Part shown: positions 42,388-52,011 of the stretch, one piece after another | Position numbering within the stretch: position 1 is the stretch's first letter | Layout of the letters: the number at the start of each line of letters is the position of its first letter | From: Lyngbya confervoides BDU141951 | Lineage (GTDB): Bacteria; Cyanobacteriota; Cyanobacteriia; Thermosynechococcales; Thermosynechococcaceae | Length of the DNA: 64,000 nt | NCBI RefSeq assembly: GCF_000817775.3 | Contig: NZ_JTHE03000079.1 | Coordinates: forward strand, 66,528 to 130,527 | Direction: 5' to 3' | Position numbers and translations under genes: made by a program | The notes under the pieces: model-generated | Told to the model about the DNA's origin: nothing | Seen by the model: only the letters and a program-made list of their open reading frames with translations | The model's database searches: none

Positions 42388-42858
42388 ATGTACCCCTCTC
42401 CCTCCTCCCATTCAGATGCTGCTCAATCCTTTGTCGCTATTGGCCAGCGTTTACAACAGCTGCGTCTTGATCAAGGTCTGGAGCTAGACCAAATTTCCCG
42501 TCGAACCCGGATTTCGGTCCGGCATTTAACCGCCATTGAAGCAGGGCAGCGATCCGCACTCCCGGAGCTGGTCTATATTCGCAGCTTCATTCGGCAATAT
42601 GCCCAAACCTTACAGCAAGACCCGGCTAGCTTTGATCTCTCTTGCCTTGAGACCTCAAATGCGTCCACTCGCGGCAGGAGATTTCTCAACCCCACCACCG
42701 GATTAGTCTCGCAGAAAATGCAGTATCTGCTCTATGGGCTGCTAGTGATGCTGGTGGGTGGAGGGCTCATTTACTGGAATAACCGAGAGTTCCAGCCTGA
42801 ACCGGTAAACTCCTTGAACCAAGTTCCCGTGGTGGAGACAGGCGATTCTCCCTCCTAG
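42388..42858 (+). CDS. RodZ-like helix-turn-helix membrane protein
   Basis: 156 aa from ATG 42388 (a TTG at 42379 is in frame). A HTH_25-type domain (IGQRLQQLRLDQGLELDQIS, IRQYAQTLQQDP) spans about 20-85. A linker follows, then one membrane helix (MQYLLYGLLVMLVGGGLIYW, about 110-130) and a short polar tail. This matches the N-terminal half of RodZ, a cytoskeletal adaptor for cell shape, but the usual large C-terminal beta domain is missing. A truncated or cyanobacteria-specific form is likely. Confidence 0.8.
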   Translation: MYPSPSSHSDAAQSFVAIGQRLQQLRLDQGLELDQISRRTRISVRHLTAIEAGQRSALPELVYIRSFIRQYAQTLQQDPASFDLSCLETSNASTRGRRFLNPTTGLVSQKMQYLLYGLLVMLVGGGLIYWNNREFQPEPVNSLNQVPVVETGDSPS

Positions 42859-42891
42859 ATCCCCCTGCTGGTGTTGCAGCTTAGACCTGAG

Positions 42892-42919
42892 TGCCCCTTA
42901 ACAGCCGACTTAGGGGGCA
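42892..42919. terminator. Hairpin overlapping the thyX stop codon
   Basis: TGCCCCTTAA (42892-42901) pairs with TTAGGGGGCA (42910-42919) through ten pairs with one G-U, and an 8-base loop. It lies between the RodZ-like gene (+) and thyX (-), and its right arm contains the thyX stop. It is a probable bidirectional terminator, though without a long T tract. Confidence 0.5.
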
Positions 42920-44370
42920 AGGGTTCCCTTGCGCCAGCGATGCTGCTCATACCATTCGGCCACCTGGGGCATCCATGCCTTGAAGTGGGTCAACATCATT
43001 TCGGTCATGATGCGAGTCTCCATCTGCACGTCAAACTTACCGCGAATATCAAGCAGGTGCAGGATTGACCGAGCATTGCCTGACATCACCCAATGCTGGC
43101 GAATATCGAAGGGGACCAGCCCCCTGGCATGTTCCTCCGCTAGCCCTTCGTGAATGCGCTGCGCGTAGCGCTTGCAGCCCTCCATACACCAGGCCAGGTC
43201 CTGCTCACGCTGGTCCGGGCTATAGTGGTACTTTTTACCTTCGCGATCGCTGTAGTCCCCCACAGGCCGTAGATAAAAAACCTCCTCAAGATCTGTTTTT
43301 CCTTCTGCTGCATCTAGGATGCGTTTGCCCGTATAGCGGAAGGAATTGTGAACGACCATGCCGTTGGCCACAAAGTTGTGCCAGGGATCTTCGACTTCTA
43401 GGTCATAGGTCATTTGTACGCCTAAATATTCCACCTGAATCACTGGAATGGGATGGGCAATGAATGCTTTAGCTTTAGGCTGCCACTTTACGGAACTTGA
43501 AATAGGCTGAAATTCGAGAGCAAATTTATGTTCTGGGTAATTCTGGTGATATCTAGCTTTTCCCTTATTCCATGGGTTTAACTGTTCTTTTAGCCAGGAT
43601 CGATGACGGTATAAACCCTTTTCTGCAACGGCCAAACCGTTACACATAACCTCTGCTGTACGGTTCAGATTAACCACATTGCCTGCGGCATCTGTCTCCA
43701 GGCCAACAGCGTCTCCCATGGTTTGCCAACCTTGGGGGGTATATAGACGGTGATTTGCGGTGCAATCTATCGCTTTGCCATCGGCTAACGTCACTCGATA
43801 AACCGGTTGCAAACCACTGCAAATAACATCTTTAATATGACTGGTTTCAAACTGCCCTGTGGCTTCATTGAGGACACGCAACCGCATTTTTTTAAGTCGT
43901 TTCTTGCAGTCTCTCCTGTCGGTCCCAAGATCCTCACCCTTATGACCACGAAGATGACGCTGCCGCTCAGAGGCTTCCCCATAAGTCCAGAGATCATAGA
44001 GTTCGCCGATGGTCTTCTTTAACTGAGGCGCTGTACGTCCTTGGGCATCAACGAAGGTGATGACACTATTGGCGGCTAAACATTGCACATCAAAGGACAC
44101 ATTACGGTGCGTGCGCATCTGCTGCATGGTGCTGTGCGGAAAGTAGCCAAAGTTAAGGATGATTTGCGGATGCTCCAACGGCCCATAGTGACCCCGATTT
44201 CCCTTGAGCAAATATTTGACAAGCAGCTCGCCTGCCTTTGCTTCATCGGGAAAGCGATCGCGATCTGCCCAGATAAATTCCTCAGCATAATCCTGATGCA
44301 TGGCCGCATAGGCAACCTGCTGTGGATTTTGGGTTTGGGAGATCACCTCAACTCGAAATCGACTGTCCAT
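42910..44370 (-). CDS. thyX: Flavin-dependent thymidylate synthase interrupted by an intein
   Basis: 486 aa precursor. ThyX makes dTMP from dUMP using FAD, NADPH and methylene-tetrahydrofolate. Exteins: residues 1-96 (QQMRTHRNVSFDVQ at the end) and 343-486 (starting SFRYTGKRI). Joined, they give a normal 240-aa ThyX with RTHR-NVSFDVQ-SFRYTG, the R(T/H)HR...S..(S)xR signature. The intein (residues 97-342) sits directly before the conserved Ser that belongs to the active site, so the precursor should be inactive until spliced. C-terminal landmarks NARSILHLLDIR and QMETRIMTEMM are typical. No thyA is in the window, so thyX is presumably the organism's dTMP source. Confidence 0.95.
   Translation of the reverse strand: MDSRFRVEVISQTQNPQQVAYAAMHQDYAEEFIWADRDRFPDEAKAGELLVKYLLKGNRGHYGPLEHPQIILNFGYFPHSTMQQMRTHRNVSFDVQCLAANSVITFVDAQGRTAPQLKKTIGELYDLWTYGEASERQRHLRGHKGEDLGTDRRDCKKRLKKMRLRVLNEATGQFETSHIKDVICSGLQPVYRVTLADGKAIDCTANHRLYTPQGWQTMGDAVGLETDAAGNVVNLNRTAEVMCNGLAVAEKGLYRHRSWLKEQLNPWNKGKARYHQNYPEHKFALEFQPISSSVKWQPKAKAFIAHPIPVIQVEYLGVQMTYDLEVEDPWHNFVANGMVVHNSFRYTGKRILDAAEGKTDLEEVFYLRPVGDYSDREGKKYHYSPDQREQDLAWCMEGCKRYAQRIHEGLAEEHARGLVPFDIRQHWVMSGNARSILHLLDIRGKFDVQMETRIMTEMMLTHFKAWMPQVAEWYEQHRWRKGTLAP
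43345..44082 (-). mobile_element. ThyX intein (246 aa), probably with a decayed endonuclease region
   Basis: The boundaries are explicit: Cys1 (CLAANSVITFVD, codon at 44080-44082), terminal HN (NGMVVHN, codon at 43345-43347), and +1 extein Ser. The block B motif TANHRLYT is at 108-115 and block F is VQMTYDLEVEDPWHNFVA. At 246 residues it is larger than a minimal splicing domain (about 135-150) but much smaller than inteins with a full DOD endonuclease. Between block B and block F lies about 80 residues with RHRSWLKEQLNPWNKGK, which resembles the HTH/NUMOD-like part of HNH-type intein endonucleases. No complete HNH motif is seen. I infer a decayed homing endonuclease and retained splicing. Confidence 0.9.
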
Positions 44371-44519
44371 GGCACAGACTCAATGGCTTAATCACGATTT
44401 GGCATCCTAGCATCGATGCAGTCTACGCTCCCCTGCGACCAAGTAGAACTTAAGAATTGCCAGACTTGCCGTAGACTTGCCGCAGTGAAGGCCCCTCTCG
44501 TGGCAATCCCAGTTCTCGG

Positions 44520-45323
44520 TCATCCCTGGGAAATAGAGAGCTGGTAGTCATCGCGAACGGCGCTGGCGTCGGGCCAGCGCCTAGCGGGGCGGGTTAACTG
44601 GGGGGGCATCGCCAAGGGCAGAGTGCGTGGTTCTTCGATGCGATCCGCTAGGCCCGTATCATCCCACCCGGGCAAGTCTTTTAAGGCAGATCGCACTTTA
44701 GATCGGATCTGGGGCTCCGGCTCGACCTGCAGCAGAAACTGAAGATACTCTTGAATCTCTTGTAAGTCGCGCCGGGAGAGATCGTCGATACAAAGCGCCT
44801 GATGCAGCTGTCGGACGGCAATTAGACGGCGCATGGGATTGTCGTGACCTAACGCCTGAAGGGAGGCTTCCCAGTCTAGAACCCCGGACGCATCTGGATC
44901 TGAAACAGCGGAGGAATGGGGGGGACGCCGCAGCCAGATCCCGGCCGCCGTCAAACCTTGCAGCATCAACAAGACAACAATCCAGCCTCGACCTGCGGTT
45001 TCGGTGACCCAAAACCCCAGTCCCAGCACCAAACTGGTACTGCCCCCCCACACCAGTGGACGGCCCAGGGGAAATTGGGATAGGCCATCGTAAAAGGTCC
45101 GACGGCGCGATCGCCATTCTGGATGGGACTGCTGAATCTGATCGCTCACCCAGCCCACAGCAACCCCACTGCCCAGAATCAGCATGAGCTTAAAATTCAA
45201 CAGGAAAAGAAAGCACAGACCTATGCCCCAAAGGCCGAGGGTATAACCATTGGATCGGGAAAATTGTTGGAACTGGTCGTGGTAGAGGTCTGCCAGCCAA
45301 TCCGAAAATAAAGTGGACTTCAC
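44520..45323 (-). CDS. Cyanobacterial membrane protein with helical C-terminal domain
   Basis: 267 aa from GTG 45323 (MKSTLFSDWLADLYHDQF). The frame is open further upstream to 45629, but that extension runs into the tatC coding region and reads like random sequence, so it is rejected. Two hydrophobic pairs (LGLWGIGLCFLFLLNFKLML, then LVWGGSTSLVLGLGFWVTET and IVVLLMLQGLTAAG) suggest four membrane helices. The C-terminal cytosolic domain (about 165-240) is helical and resembles HEAT/armadillo-type folds (NPMRRLIAVRQLHQALCIDD). Function unknown. It is divergent from tatC. Confidence 0.65.
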   Translation of the reverse strand: MKSTLFSDWLADLYHDQFQQFSRSNGYTLGLWGIGLCFLFLLNFKLMLILGSGVAVGWVSDQIQQSHPEWRSRRRTFYDGLSQFPLGRPLVWGGSTSLVLGLGFWVTETAGRGWIVVLLMLQGLTAAGIWLRRPPHSSAVSDPDASGVLDWEASLQALGHDNPMRRLIAVRQLHQALCIDDLSRRDLQEIQEYLQFLLQVEPEPQIRSKVRSALKDLPGWDDTGLADRIEEPRTLPLAMPPQLTRPARRWPDASAVRDDYQLSISQG

Positions 45324-45536
45324 GGCACTGTCTGCTGCTGTATGAACGATTGAGAATCCCTGTACTCTCTTATACCATTTCCCCTCGGGTCTGTTTTCCC
45401 CATTCCTGGCCCCAGGAACTGAGCTGATGCAACGCCCAGGGAAGAGTAGGCACTTGCGCTTTACAATCTTTGTTACGCTGATGTCCAGAGGCGTCACCCG
45501 CGCCAATTCTCTGTGCTGAAATAGCCTGCTTTTGTT

Positions 45537-46310
45537 ATGACCTCTTCGATTCCGAAAGAAACGGACGTCTCTGCGCTCGACGCCGATGATCAGCTCATTG
45601 ACGATGTGGAAATGTCTTTGTTTGATCATCTAGAGGAACTCCGCCTCCGGATTTTTTACAGCCTTGGGGCCATCTTGCTGGGCATTGGGATCTGTTTCTG
45701 GAAAGTGAACTGGATTGTGAATGTCCTAGAGCAGCCCGCCCACGGGGCCAAGTTTCTTCAGCTGGCACCGGGGGAGTACTTTTTCGTGTCTCTGAAGGTG
45801 GCGGGCTATAGCGGTGCCCTCCTGGCCAGTCCCTTCGTGCTCTATCAAATCATCCGCTTCGTATTGCCGGGGTTGACGCGTCGAGAGCGCCGATTTCTCG
45901 GCCCCATTGTGCTGGGGTCGACCCTTCTGTTTTGGGTGGGACTTTGGTTTGCCTATGTGGCGTTGATTCCCGCTGCGTTGAACTTCTTCATCACCTACGG
46001 AGGGGATGTGGTGGAGCAGCTCTGGTCCATTGATCGCTACTTTGAGTTTGTGCTGCTGCTGCTGTTTAGCACCGGAATTGCCTTTCAGATTCCGGTTATT
46101 CAGATTTTGCTGGGCCTGTTGGGGTTGGTTTCGGGCGGGCAGATGCTAGCGGCTTGGCGCACCGTCGTTCTAGCAGCGGTGATTTTAGGGGCGGTCCTGA
46201 CCCCTTCGACCGATCCCTTGACCCAGAGCCTCTTGGGCGGTGCGGTCATCGCGCTCTATTTAGGGGGGACCGGAATGGTGATCCTGTTAACCCGCCACAG
46301 ATCTGCTTAG
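45537..46310 (+). CDS. tatC: Twin-arginine translocase subunit TatC
   Basis: 257 aa with six membrane helices. The N-terminal cytosolic part has the conserved [18 protein letters not shown] (substrate signal-binding region), with later motifs [20 protein letters not shown] and [12 protein letters not shown]. TatC recognises RR signal peptides of folded proteins. The Rieske protein gene petC, whose product carries a twin-arginine motif, lies 0.6 kb downstream, so the translocase is encoded next to one of its substrates. It overlaps by four bases the DUF3067 gene on the other strand. Confidence 0.95.
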   Translation: MTSSIPKETDVSALDADDQLIDDVEMSLFDHLEELRLRIFYSLGAILLGIGICFWKVNWIVNVLEQPAHGAKFLQLAPGEYFFVSLKVAGYSGALLASPFVLYQIIRFVLPGLTRRERRFLGPIVLGSTLLFWVGLWFAYVALIPAALNFFITYGGDVVEQLWSIDRYFEFVLLLLFSTGIAFQIPVIQILLGLLGLVSGGQMLAAWRTVVLAAVILGAVLTPSTDPLTQSLLGGAVIALYLGGTGMVILLTRHRSA

Positions 46311-46624
46311 AATTCATCCAGCAGCCATTCTGAGGCGCGATCGCCCAAATCCACGGGAATGCTCAGGGCGCGACCCAAGCGCGGCCGTTCGGCAGTTTCC
46401 AAAATGGCCTGGGTGACTTGGTCACTCACGCCCCAACCGTTGAGGTAAGTTGCAACCGCCTCCAAATGTTCCTGGTACTCATCGGCACCGATGGGAAAGG
46501 AAGCCTGCTCCAGATAGCGCCACATGACCAATACGTAGAGTTTTCCTTGCACCCGACGAAATTGAATATCGTAGGAGCGCCCCCACTTGCCAATGAGCAA
46601 TTGTTGCAATTCCGTCCCCGTCAT
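46307..46624 (-). CDS. DUF3067 family protein
   Basis: 105 aa. It matches the DUF3067 family of cyanobacteria and plastids ([35 protein letters not shown] and [15 protein letters not shown]). There is no signal peptide or membrane helix, and the function is unknown. Its place beside petC and tatC suggests a link to the photosynthetic electron-transport locus, as an inference only. Confidence 0.85.
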   Translation of the reverse strand: MTGTELQQLLIGKWGRSYDIQFRRVQGKLYVLVMWRYLEQASFPIGADEYQEHLEAVATYLNGWGVSDQVTQAILETAERPRLGRALSIPVDLGDRASEWLLDEF

Positions 46625-46904
46625 GGCTGATTACTCATGTGCAAGAGGTATGTTCATCAATTTAGCGCTCTGATTCGCATTCTAATGGCGCATTGTGATT
46701 CGCGCTTCGATCAACCTAGCCCGCATCGGTCTTCACGCTACCCCTCCCCCGTTTTGATCAGTGAGCTTGAGTCCTACGGGAAAGTTGATTTAAGTTAAGA
46801 AAGATACTTTGCGTTTATTTACATTTAGGGCGAAACAGCAGCCCAACAAGTGGGATAATACGTCAAGAAATGTTAAAAATGTCCTTCAAGATTCCGCGTA
46901 AGTC

Positions 46905-47447
46905 ATGGCTCAAGTCTCAGGATCTCCGGATGTTCCCGATATGGGACGTCGCCAGTTTATGAACCTTTTGACCTTCGGTACGATCACAGGAACTGCCCTT
47001 GGGGCTCTGTATCCCATCGTGAAGTACTTTATCCCGCCCTCTTCCGGGGGCACCGGTGGGGGCGTCGTGGCAAAGGATGCGTTGGGGAACGACATCGTTG
47101 CAAGTGCCTACCTGGAAACCCATTCAGCTGGCGATCGATCGCTGGCCCAGGGGCTAAAGGGAGATCCCACCTATGTGGTTATCCAAGACGACCAAACCAT
47201 TGGGGACTATGGTCTCAATGCCGTCTGTACTCACCTCGGCTGCGTGGTGCCCTGGAATGCCGGACAAAATAAGTTTATGTGTCCCTGCCATGGCTCTCAG
47301 TATGACAGCACCGGGAAAGTGGTGCGCGGTCCAGCGCCCCTTTCCCTCGCCCTCGTGCATGCCAACGTCTCTGAAGATGACAAGTTAGTCTTTACGCCTT
47401 GGACGGAAACGGATTTTCGGACCGGGAAGGAGCCCTGGTGGGCATAG
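46905..47447 (+). CDS. petC: Cytochrome b6f Rieske iron-sulfur protein
   Basis: 180 aa. It carries electrons from plastoquinol to cytochrome f in the b6f complex. The N-terminal twin-arginine stretch [20 protein letters not shown] and one membrane helix (residues 18-40) are followed by a Gly-rich hinge (SSGGTGGG) and the Rieske domain, with [2Fe-2S] boxes CTHLGC (about 108-113) and CPCHGSQYD (about 126-134). The tat motif together with upstream tatC supports Tat-dependent insertion. petA follows after 81 bases, and the two form the classical petCA operon. Confidence 0.97.
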   Translation: MAQVSGSPDVPDMGRRQFMNLLTFGTITGTALGALYPIVKYFIPPSSGGTGGGVVAKDALGNDIVASAYLETHSAGDRSLAQGLKGDPTYVVIQDDQTIGDYGLNAVCTHLGCVVPWNAGQNKFMCPCHGSQYDSTGKVVRGPAPLSLALVHANVSEDDKLVFTPWTETDFRTGKEPWWA

Positions 47448-47528
47448 AGGCTGAAGTTTTGCCCACCCCGGACAACCCAGGTTCGAATTCACTGATTTCA
47501 AATCAAGCTGGTTCTATTTGAGTGCACG

Positions 47529-48491
47529 ATGAAAAAAAAGTTTTTACCGCAGGTTTGGAGCCGCGGTGCCCAATTTCTCTCTGCTTTGGCCCTGTTCCTT
47601 GCCAGCAGCCTTGTTTGGCCCCAGCCGGCTCAAGCCTATCCGTTCTGGGCCCAGGCTGCCTACGAAAATCCCCGTGAACCCACAGGCCGAATTGTTTGTG
47701 CAAACTGTCACCTGGCCGCTAAGCCCACGGAATTGGAAGTTCCCCAGTCGGTCAAGCCCGACACGGTCTTTAAGGCAGTGGTCAAGATTCCCTACGAACA
47801 AGGAGCGCAGCAGGTGCTCGGGGATGGGTCTAAGGGGCCTTTAAATGTGGGTGCCGTGATGGTACTGCCAGAGGGGTTCACCCTAGCGCCCCAGGATCGC
47901 CTTTCAGAGGAGCTTCAAGAGGAAACTAAGGGCGTTTACATTCAGCCCTACGCAGAAGACAAGCAAAATATTTTAATTGTGGGTCCGCTGGCAGGGGACG
48001 ACCACCAGGAAATTGTCTTTCCCATCCTGTCGCCGAATCCCGCCGCAGATAAGTCCGTGAATTATGGAAAATACTCCATTCATGCAGGGGGAAATCGTGG
48101 CCGCGGGCAGGTCTATCCCACCGGTGAAAAATCCAATAACAATATCTTCACGGCCTCCACGGCTGGGGTTATTTCAGAAATCTCCGCCTCCGATGCCGGA
48201 GGATATCAAGTTGCCATTCAAACTGCCGCAGGGGAGACCGTGACTGAGTCGATTCCTGCCGGTCCAGAACTGCTCGTGTCTCAAGGGCAGTCCGTGGCTG
48301 AAGGCGATGCCCTCACGTCTAACCCCAATGTGGGCGGATTTGGCCAGCACGATACGGAAATTGTGCTGCAGAATCCCACAAGGGTGCTGTTTTTGATTGT
48401 GTTCTTCATTGGCATCATGCTGTCCCAGACCATGCTAGTGCTCAAGAAGAAGCAAATCGAAAAGGTCCAAGCTGCGGAAATGAATTTTTAA
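47529..48491 (+). CDS. petA: Cytochrome f precursor
   Basis: 320 aa. It is the c-type cytochrome of the b6f complex. The signal peptide (1-36, [19 protein letters not shown]) is cut before Tyr37 of YPFWAQ, whose amino group is the axial heme ligand in the family. The heme is attached through CANCH (Cys57, Cys60, His61). The lumenal domain (about 37-285) ends with a C-terminal membrane anchor ([20 protein letters not shown], about 285-305) and a KKKQIEK stop-transfer tail. A strong terminator follows at 48543. Confidence 0.97.
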   Translation: MKKKFLPQVWSRGAQFLSALALFLASSLVWPQPAQAYPFWAQAAYENPREPTGRIVCANCHLAAKPTELEVPQSVKPDTVFKAVVKIPYEQGAQQVLGDGSKGPLNVGAVMVLPEGFTLAPQDRLSEELQEETKGVYIQPYAEDKQNILIVGPLAGDDHQEIVFPILSPNPAADKSVNYGKYSIHAGGNRGRGQVYPTGEKSNNNIFTASTAGVISEISASDAGGYQVAIQTAAGETVTESIPAGPELLVSQGQSVAEGDALTSNPNVGGFGQHDTEIVLQNPTRVLFLIVFFIGIMLSQTMLVLKKKQIEKVQAAEMNF

Positions 48492-48542
48492 GCCTGCTTG
48501 GACAAACTAGCCCGACCCTGACTCTGAGGGAGGTCAAGAATA

Positions 48543-48588
48543 TGAGGCGGTGGATCAGCATGGGTGACTCCACCGCCTCAGTTTTTTT
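48543..48588 (+). terminator. Strong intrinsic terminator of the petCA operon
   Basis: TGAGGCGGTGGA (48543-48554) pairs perfectly with TCCACCGCCTCA (48569-48580), a 12-bp stem with a 14-base loop, followed by GTTTTTTT (48581-48588). This is a textbook rho-independent terminator, 52 bases after petA. Confidence 0.92.
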
Positions 48589-48815
48589 AGAGCGCGGTGC
48601 TCGGTTGAATTCGTTGGGCGGAACGCAAGCAAGCCGATATCATAGGGCTAGCCCATCCCCGGTTAGGCGCCCAGGACTACATCCCCGGTGGCATGGAGCT
48701 TCCGCATCGTTAATCCCTTCTCCCGGATGCAATGCAGCCGAGGTTGCCAACGCCAGGAGTTGTCTTAACTCTGAGAATTACGTTAAATTTAGTTAAGATT
48801 TGTGAGCTGAATGAT
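48589..48815 (+). other. Leader region of ftsH
   Basis: The rest of the 324-bp gap between petA and ftsH. Its last 60 bases are AT-rich (TTAACTC and TTAAGAT elements, near 48770-48800) and are the likely promoter. The ftsH frame continues open through them, but without family-like sequence. Confidence 0.4.
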
Positions 48816-50717
48816 ATGAAATCCTCTTGGAAAACGATTTTACTTTGGGTCTTGCCAATCTTGCTGATCGGATTTTTTATCTGGCAAGCAAGTTTTGCCT
48901 CCATGCCCGCTGACAACGTCAAGAACTCCGCCAATACACGCCTGACCTATGGACGCTTTTTGGAATATCTCCATGAGGGGAAGGTGGATCGAGTCGATTT
49001 GTTTGACGGTGGCAAAACCGCCATTGTGGAGTTGGGAGACGATCCCGATACCCTGTCAGGACAGATGAGTCGTTTTCAGCGCGCGAGGGTTGATCTGCCT
49101 GGCACCACGCCCCAGTTAATTGATGAGCTGTACCAGGAAAATGTGGATTTCGATGTCCATCCAGCTCGTAATACCGGTGCAGTGTGGGGCTTAATTGGGA
49201 ACCTTATCTTCCCTGTCTTTTTACTGCTGGGTCTGTTTTTCCTGTTTCGCCGATCGAGCAATGTTCCCGGTGGCCCTGGACAGGCGATGAATTTTGGTAA
49301 GTCGCGGGCGCGCTTCCAAATGGAAGCAAAGACCGGCGTGATGTTTGACGACGTCGCCGGAGTCGAGGAAGCCAAGGAAGAGCTTCAAGAGGTGGTGACC
49401 TTTCTCAAAAAGCCGGAGCGTTTCACGGCTGTGGGGGCTCAAATTCCCAAGGGGGTTTTGCTGGTGGGGCCGCCAGGGACGGGTAAAACCTTGCTGGCGA
49501 AGGCGATCGCTGGCGAAGCCGGAGTCCCCTTTTTCAGCATTTCCGGCTCCGAATTTGTGGAAATGTTTGTGGGCGTGGGGGCCTCTCGGGTTCGAGATTT
49601 ATTTAAAAAGGCAAAGGAAAACGCGCCCTGTATCATTTTCATTGATGAAATTGATGCCGTTGGGCGGCAGCGGGGAGCCGGTATCGGCGGTGGAAATGAC
49701 GAGCGTGAGCAGACCCTGAATCAGTTGCTCACAGAAATGGATGGCTTCGAGGGCAATACTGGCATCATTATTATTGCCGCCACCAACCGTCCTGATGTCC
49801 TCGATAGCGCTCTCCTGCGTCCGGGGCGGTTTGATCGTCAGGTAACGGTGGACGCACCTGACATCAAAGGACGGCGCGCAGTGCTGGAGGTGCATGCACG
49901 CGATAAAAAGCTGGCCGAGGCCATTTCCCTTGAGGCCATTGCGCGCCGTACCCCTGGATTTACAGGGGCCGATCTAGCGAATCTTTTAAATGAGGCGGCC
50001 ATTTTGACCGCGCGTCGTCGCAAGGAGGCCATCACCATGGTGGAAATCGACGATGCCGTGGATCGCGTTATTGCAGGAATGGAGGGCACTCCCCTTGTAG
50101 ACAGCAAGAGCAAGCGGCTGATTGCTTACCATGAGGTGGGTCACGCCATTGTGGGAACGCTGATTAGGGAGCATGATCCCGTGCAAAAAGTCACCCTCAT
50201 TCCCCGAGGTCAGGCGAAGGGACTGACTTGGTTTACCCCCTCCGAAGATCAAGCGCTTATTTCGCGATCGCAATTGATGGCGCGCATGGCTGGTGCTCTG
50301 GGAGGACGAGCAGCCGAGTATGTTGTGTTTGGCGATGCTGAGGTCACTACCGGCGCAGGCAATGACCTGCAGCAGGTCACGGCGATGGCCCGCCAGATGG
50401 TGACTCGATTCGGAATGTCAGATCTTGGGCCGCTCTCCCTTGAAAGTCAGCAGGGAGAAGTCTTTCTGGGTCGAGATTTAATGACCCGATCGGACTACTC
50501 CGAAGAAATTGCGGCCCGGATTGATGCTCAGGTGCGCGAGTTAATCCAGCACGCCTACGAAGAAGCGATTCGCATTGTTCGGGACCATCGGATTGCCATT
50601 GATCGGCTCGTAGAGCTGCTGGTTGAGAAGGAAACAATTGATGGTGAAGAGTTTCGACAGATTCTTGCTGAATACACGGTGATTCCCGAGAAGGAGCGCT
50701 TTGTTCCCCAGATCTAA
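48816..50717 (+). CDS. ftsH2: ATP-dependent zinc protease FtsH, FtsH2-like
   Basis: 633 aa from ATG 48816; an ATG at 48732 is in frame but adds sequence unlike the family. Two membrane helices (7-24 and 124-144) flank a lumenal loop. The AAA domain has Walker A GPPGTGKT (218-225), Walker B IIFIDEID and SRH region [19 protein letters not shown], and the protease domain has zinc motif HEVGH (439-443). The sequence, including [14 protein letters not shown] at the start, resembles Synechocystis Slr0228 (FtsH2), the photosystem II repair protease. Thf1 (20557) and the SPFH protein (7569) are candidate partners. Confidence 0.94.
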   Translation: MKSSWKTILLWVLPILLIGFFIWQASFASMPADNVKNSANTRLTYGRFLEYLHEGKVDRVDLFDGGKTAIVELGDDPDTLSGQMSRFQRARVDLPGTTPQLIDELYQENVDFDVHPARNTGAVWGLIGNLIFPVFLLLGLFFLFRRSSNVPGGPGQAMNFGKSRARFQMEAKTGVMFDDVAGVEEAKEELQEVVTFLKKPERFTAVGAQIPKGVLLVGPPGTGKTLLAKAIAGEAGVPFFSISGSEFVEMFVGVGASRVRDLFKKAKENAPCIIFIDEIDAVGRQRGAGIGGGNDEREQTLNQLLTEMDGFEGNTGIIIIAATNRPDVLDSALLRPGRFDRQVTVDAPDIKGRRAVLEVHARDKKLAEAISLEAIARRTPGFTGADLANLLNEAAILTARRRKEAITMVEIDDAVDRVIAGMEGTPLVDSKSKRLIAYHEVGHAIVGTLIREHDPVQKVTLIPRGQAKGLTWFTPSEDQALISRSQLMARMAGALGGRAAEYVVFGDAEVTTGAGNDLQQVTAMARQMVTRFGMSDLGPLSLESQQGEVFLGRDLMTRSDYSEEIAARIDAQVRELIQHAYEEAIRIVRDHRIAIDRLVELLVEKETIDGEEFRQILAEYTVIPEKERFVPQI

Positions 50718-50745
50718 TCCAAGGTCTGAGCTTTTAGGCTAGCTT

Positions 50746-50778
50746 GAGAGCCGCGCTGGGCAGTCCAGGGCGGCTCTC
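50746..50778 (+). terminator. Hairpin after ftsH
   Basis: GAGAGCCGC (50746-50754) pairs with GCGGCTCTC (50770-50778), a perfect 9-bp stem with a 15-base loop, about 30 bases after the ftsH stop. Only a weak T stretch follows. Confidence 0.5.
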
Positions 50779-50892
50779 GCTATTCAGGCCGTAGGATCTG
50801 AAATCAGGGTAACCTGTGCTTCAAGCATGCTAGGCTTTTGGGGTTGAGCATGCTTTCTTTGTTAGAACGGTTTAGGCTAAGAAGAAACTTTC

Positions 50893-51705
50893 ATGAAATC
50901 CTATCTAGCGGCAGCAGTGCAGATGACCAGCTTGCCAGATTTAGACCATAACCTGGCTCAGGCGGAAGATCTGATTGAACTGGCTGTCCGACGCGGTGCA
51001 GAGCTGGTGGGGCTGCCAGAGAATTTTGCCTTTCTGGGAGATGAAGATAAAAAAATTGCCCAGGCGGAGGGAATTGCCCAACGAAGCGAAAAGTTTCTCA
51101 AAACCATGGCTCAACGCTTTCAGATCACGCTGCTCGGCGGTGGGTTTCCGGTTCCAACGGAGCATGGAAAAGTTTACAACACTGCCCTACTCGTATCTCC
51201 CAGCGGTCAGGAATTAGCCCGGTATCAAAAAATCCATCTGTTTGATGTGGATCTTCCCGATGGAAATGTCTATCACGAATCCCAAACCGTTTCCGCAGGA
51301 ATTCAGTTGCCAGTGCCTTACCATTCTGATCTATTGGGTAAACTAGGCCTGTCTGTTTGTTACGATGTCCGCTTTCCGGAACTGTACCGATCCCTATCCA
51401 AGGACGGTGTGGATGTATTGTTTGTGCCCGCCGCCTTTACGGCCTTCACCGGGAAAGATCACTGGCAGGTACTTCTCCAGGCGCGAGCCATAGAAAATAC
51501 AGCCTATATCATTGCTCCCGCCCAGACAGGATACCACAACTCCCGGCGTCAGTCCCATGGGCATGCGCTCATCGTCGATCCCTGGGGAGTGATTCTTGCC
51601 GATGCCGGAACTGAGAAAGGGGTGGCCATTGCGCCCATTGAACCGTCTCGGTTGCAGCAGGTCCGCTGTCAAATGCCCTGCCTCAAGCATCGGGTGGTGG
51701 GCTAG
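50893..51705 (+). CDS. Carbon-nitrogen hydrolase (nitrilase superfamily)
   Basis: 270 aa, full length. The catalytic triad Glu43 (LPENF), Lys113 (YQKIHLFDVD) and Cys156 (SVCYDVRFPELYR) is complete. FDVDLPDG and RFPELYR resemble Nit1-type proteins, for which deaminated glutathione amidase activity has been shown in other organisms; that function is a likely but unproven assignment. There is no signal peptide. It stands alone between ftsH and the amidase gene. Confidence 0.9.
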   Translation: MKSYLAAAVQMTSLPDLDHNLAQAEDLIELAVRRGAELVGLPENFAFLGDEDKKIAQAEGIAQRSEKFLKTMAQRFQITLLGGGFPVPTEHGKVYNTALLVSPSGQELARYQKIHLFDVDLPDGNVYHESQTVSAGIQLPVPYHSDLLGKLGLSVCYDVRFPELYRSLSKDGVDVLFVPAAFTAFTGKDHWQVLLQARAIENTAYIIAPAQTGYHNSRRQSHGHALIVDPWGVILADAGTEKGVAIAPIEPSRLQQVRCQMPCLKHRVVG

Positions 51706-52011
51706 GCAGAGGACTATTCCGGGAAGGTGGACATTTGCGGGAAGTTTGATGCTATCTTAGATGCCTGTTCAGAGGGCAGGGGCTGAGGGGCTTTTCCAGA
51801 AGGGTCTTGAGTTACATCGACTTCTCTCCTGGGATAGATGTCATCAGACAGGGCTGTTCTTTGTAATCTGAGGAGCTGAAAGGCTGGGCGGACCAGGTTT
51901 GCTTCTGCAAGCTTTGAAACTTCCGGTGAGATTTCTGCGTCCTGACATCCTCTATCCACAGCGTTCCTCACGACGCTATTTCGAACTGAATCACATGAAC
52001 GGAGTTCTGCA
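51706..52011. other. 306-bp intergenic region
   Basis: This separates the nitrilase-family gene from the AMIN amidase gene on the same strand. I see no convincing open frame, long stem or recognised regulatory site, apart from the sequence that must hold the amidase promoter. Confidence 0.4.

Noticed and set aside
45324-45629. N-terminal extension of the minus-strand membrane protein next to tatC
   Set aside because: It overlaps the tatC start, is rich in Arg/Val without pattern, and a GTG at 45323 starts the natural-looking protein.
47448-47528. tRNA-like GGTTCGAATTC near 47480
   Set aside because: The flanking bases do not form a T stem and there is no cloverleaf.
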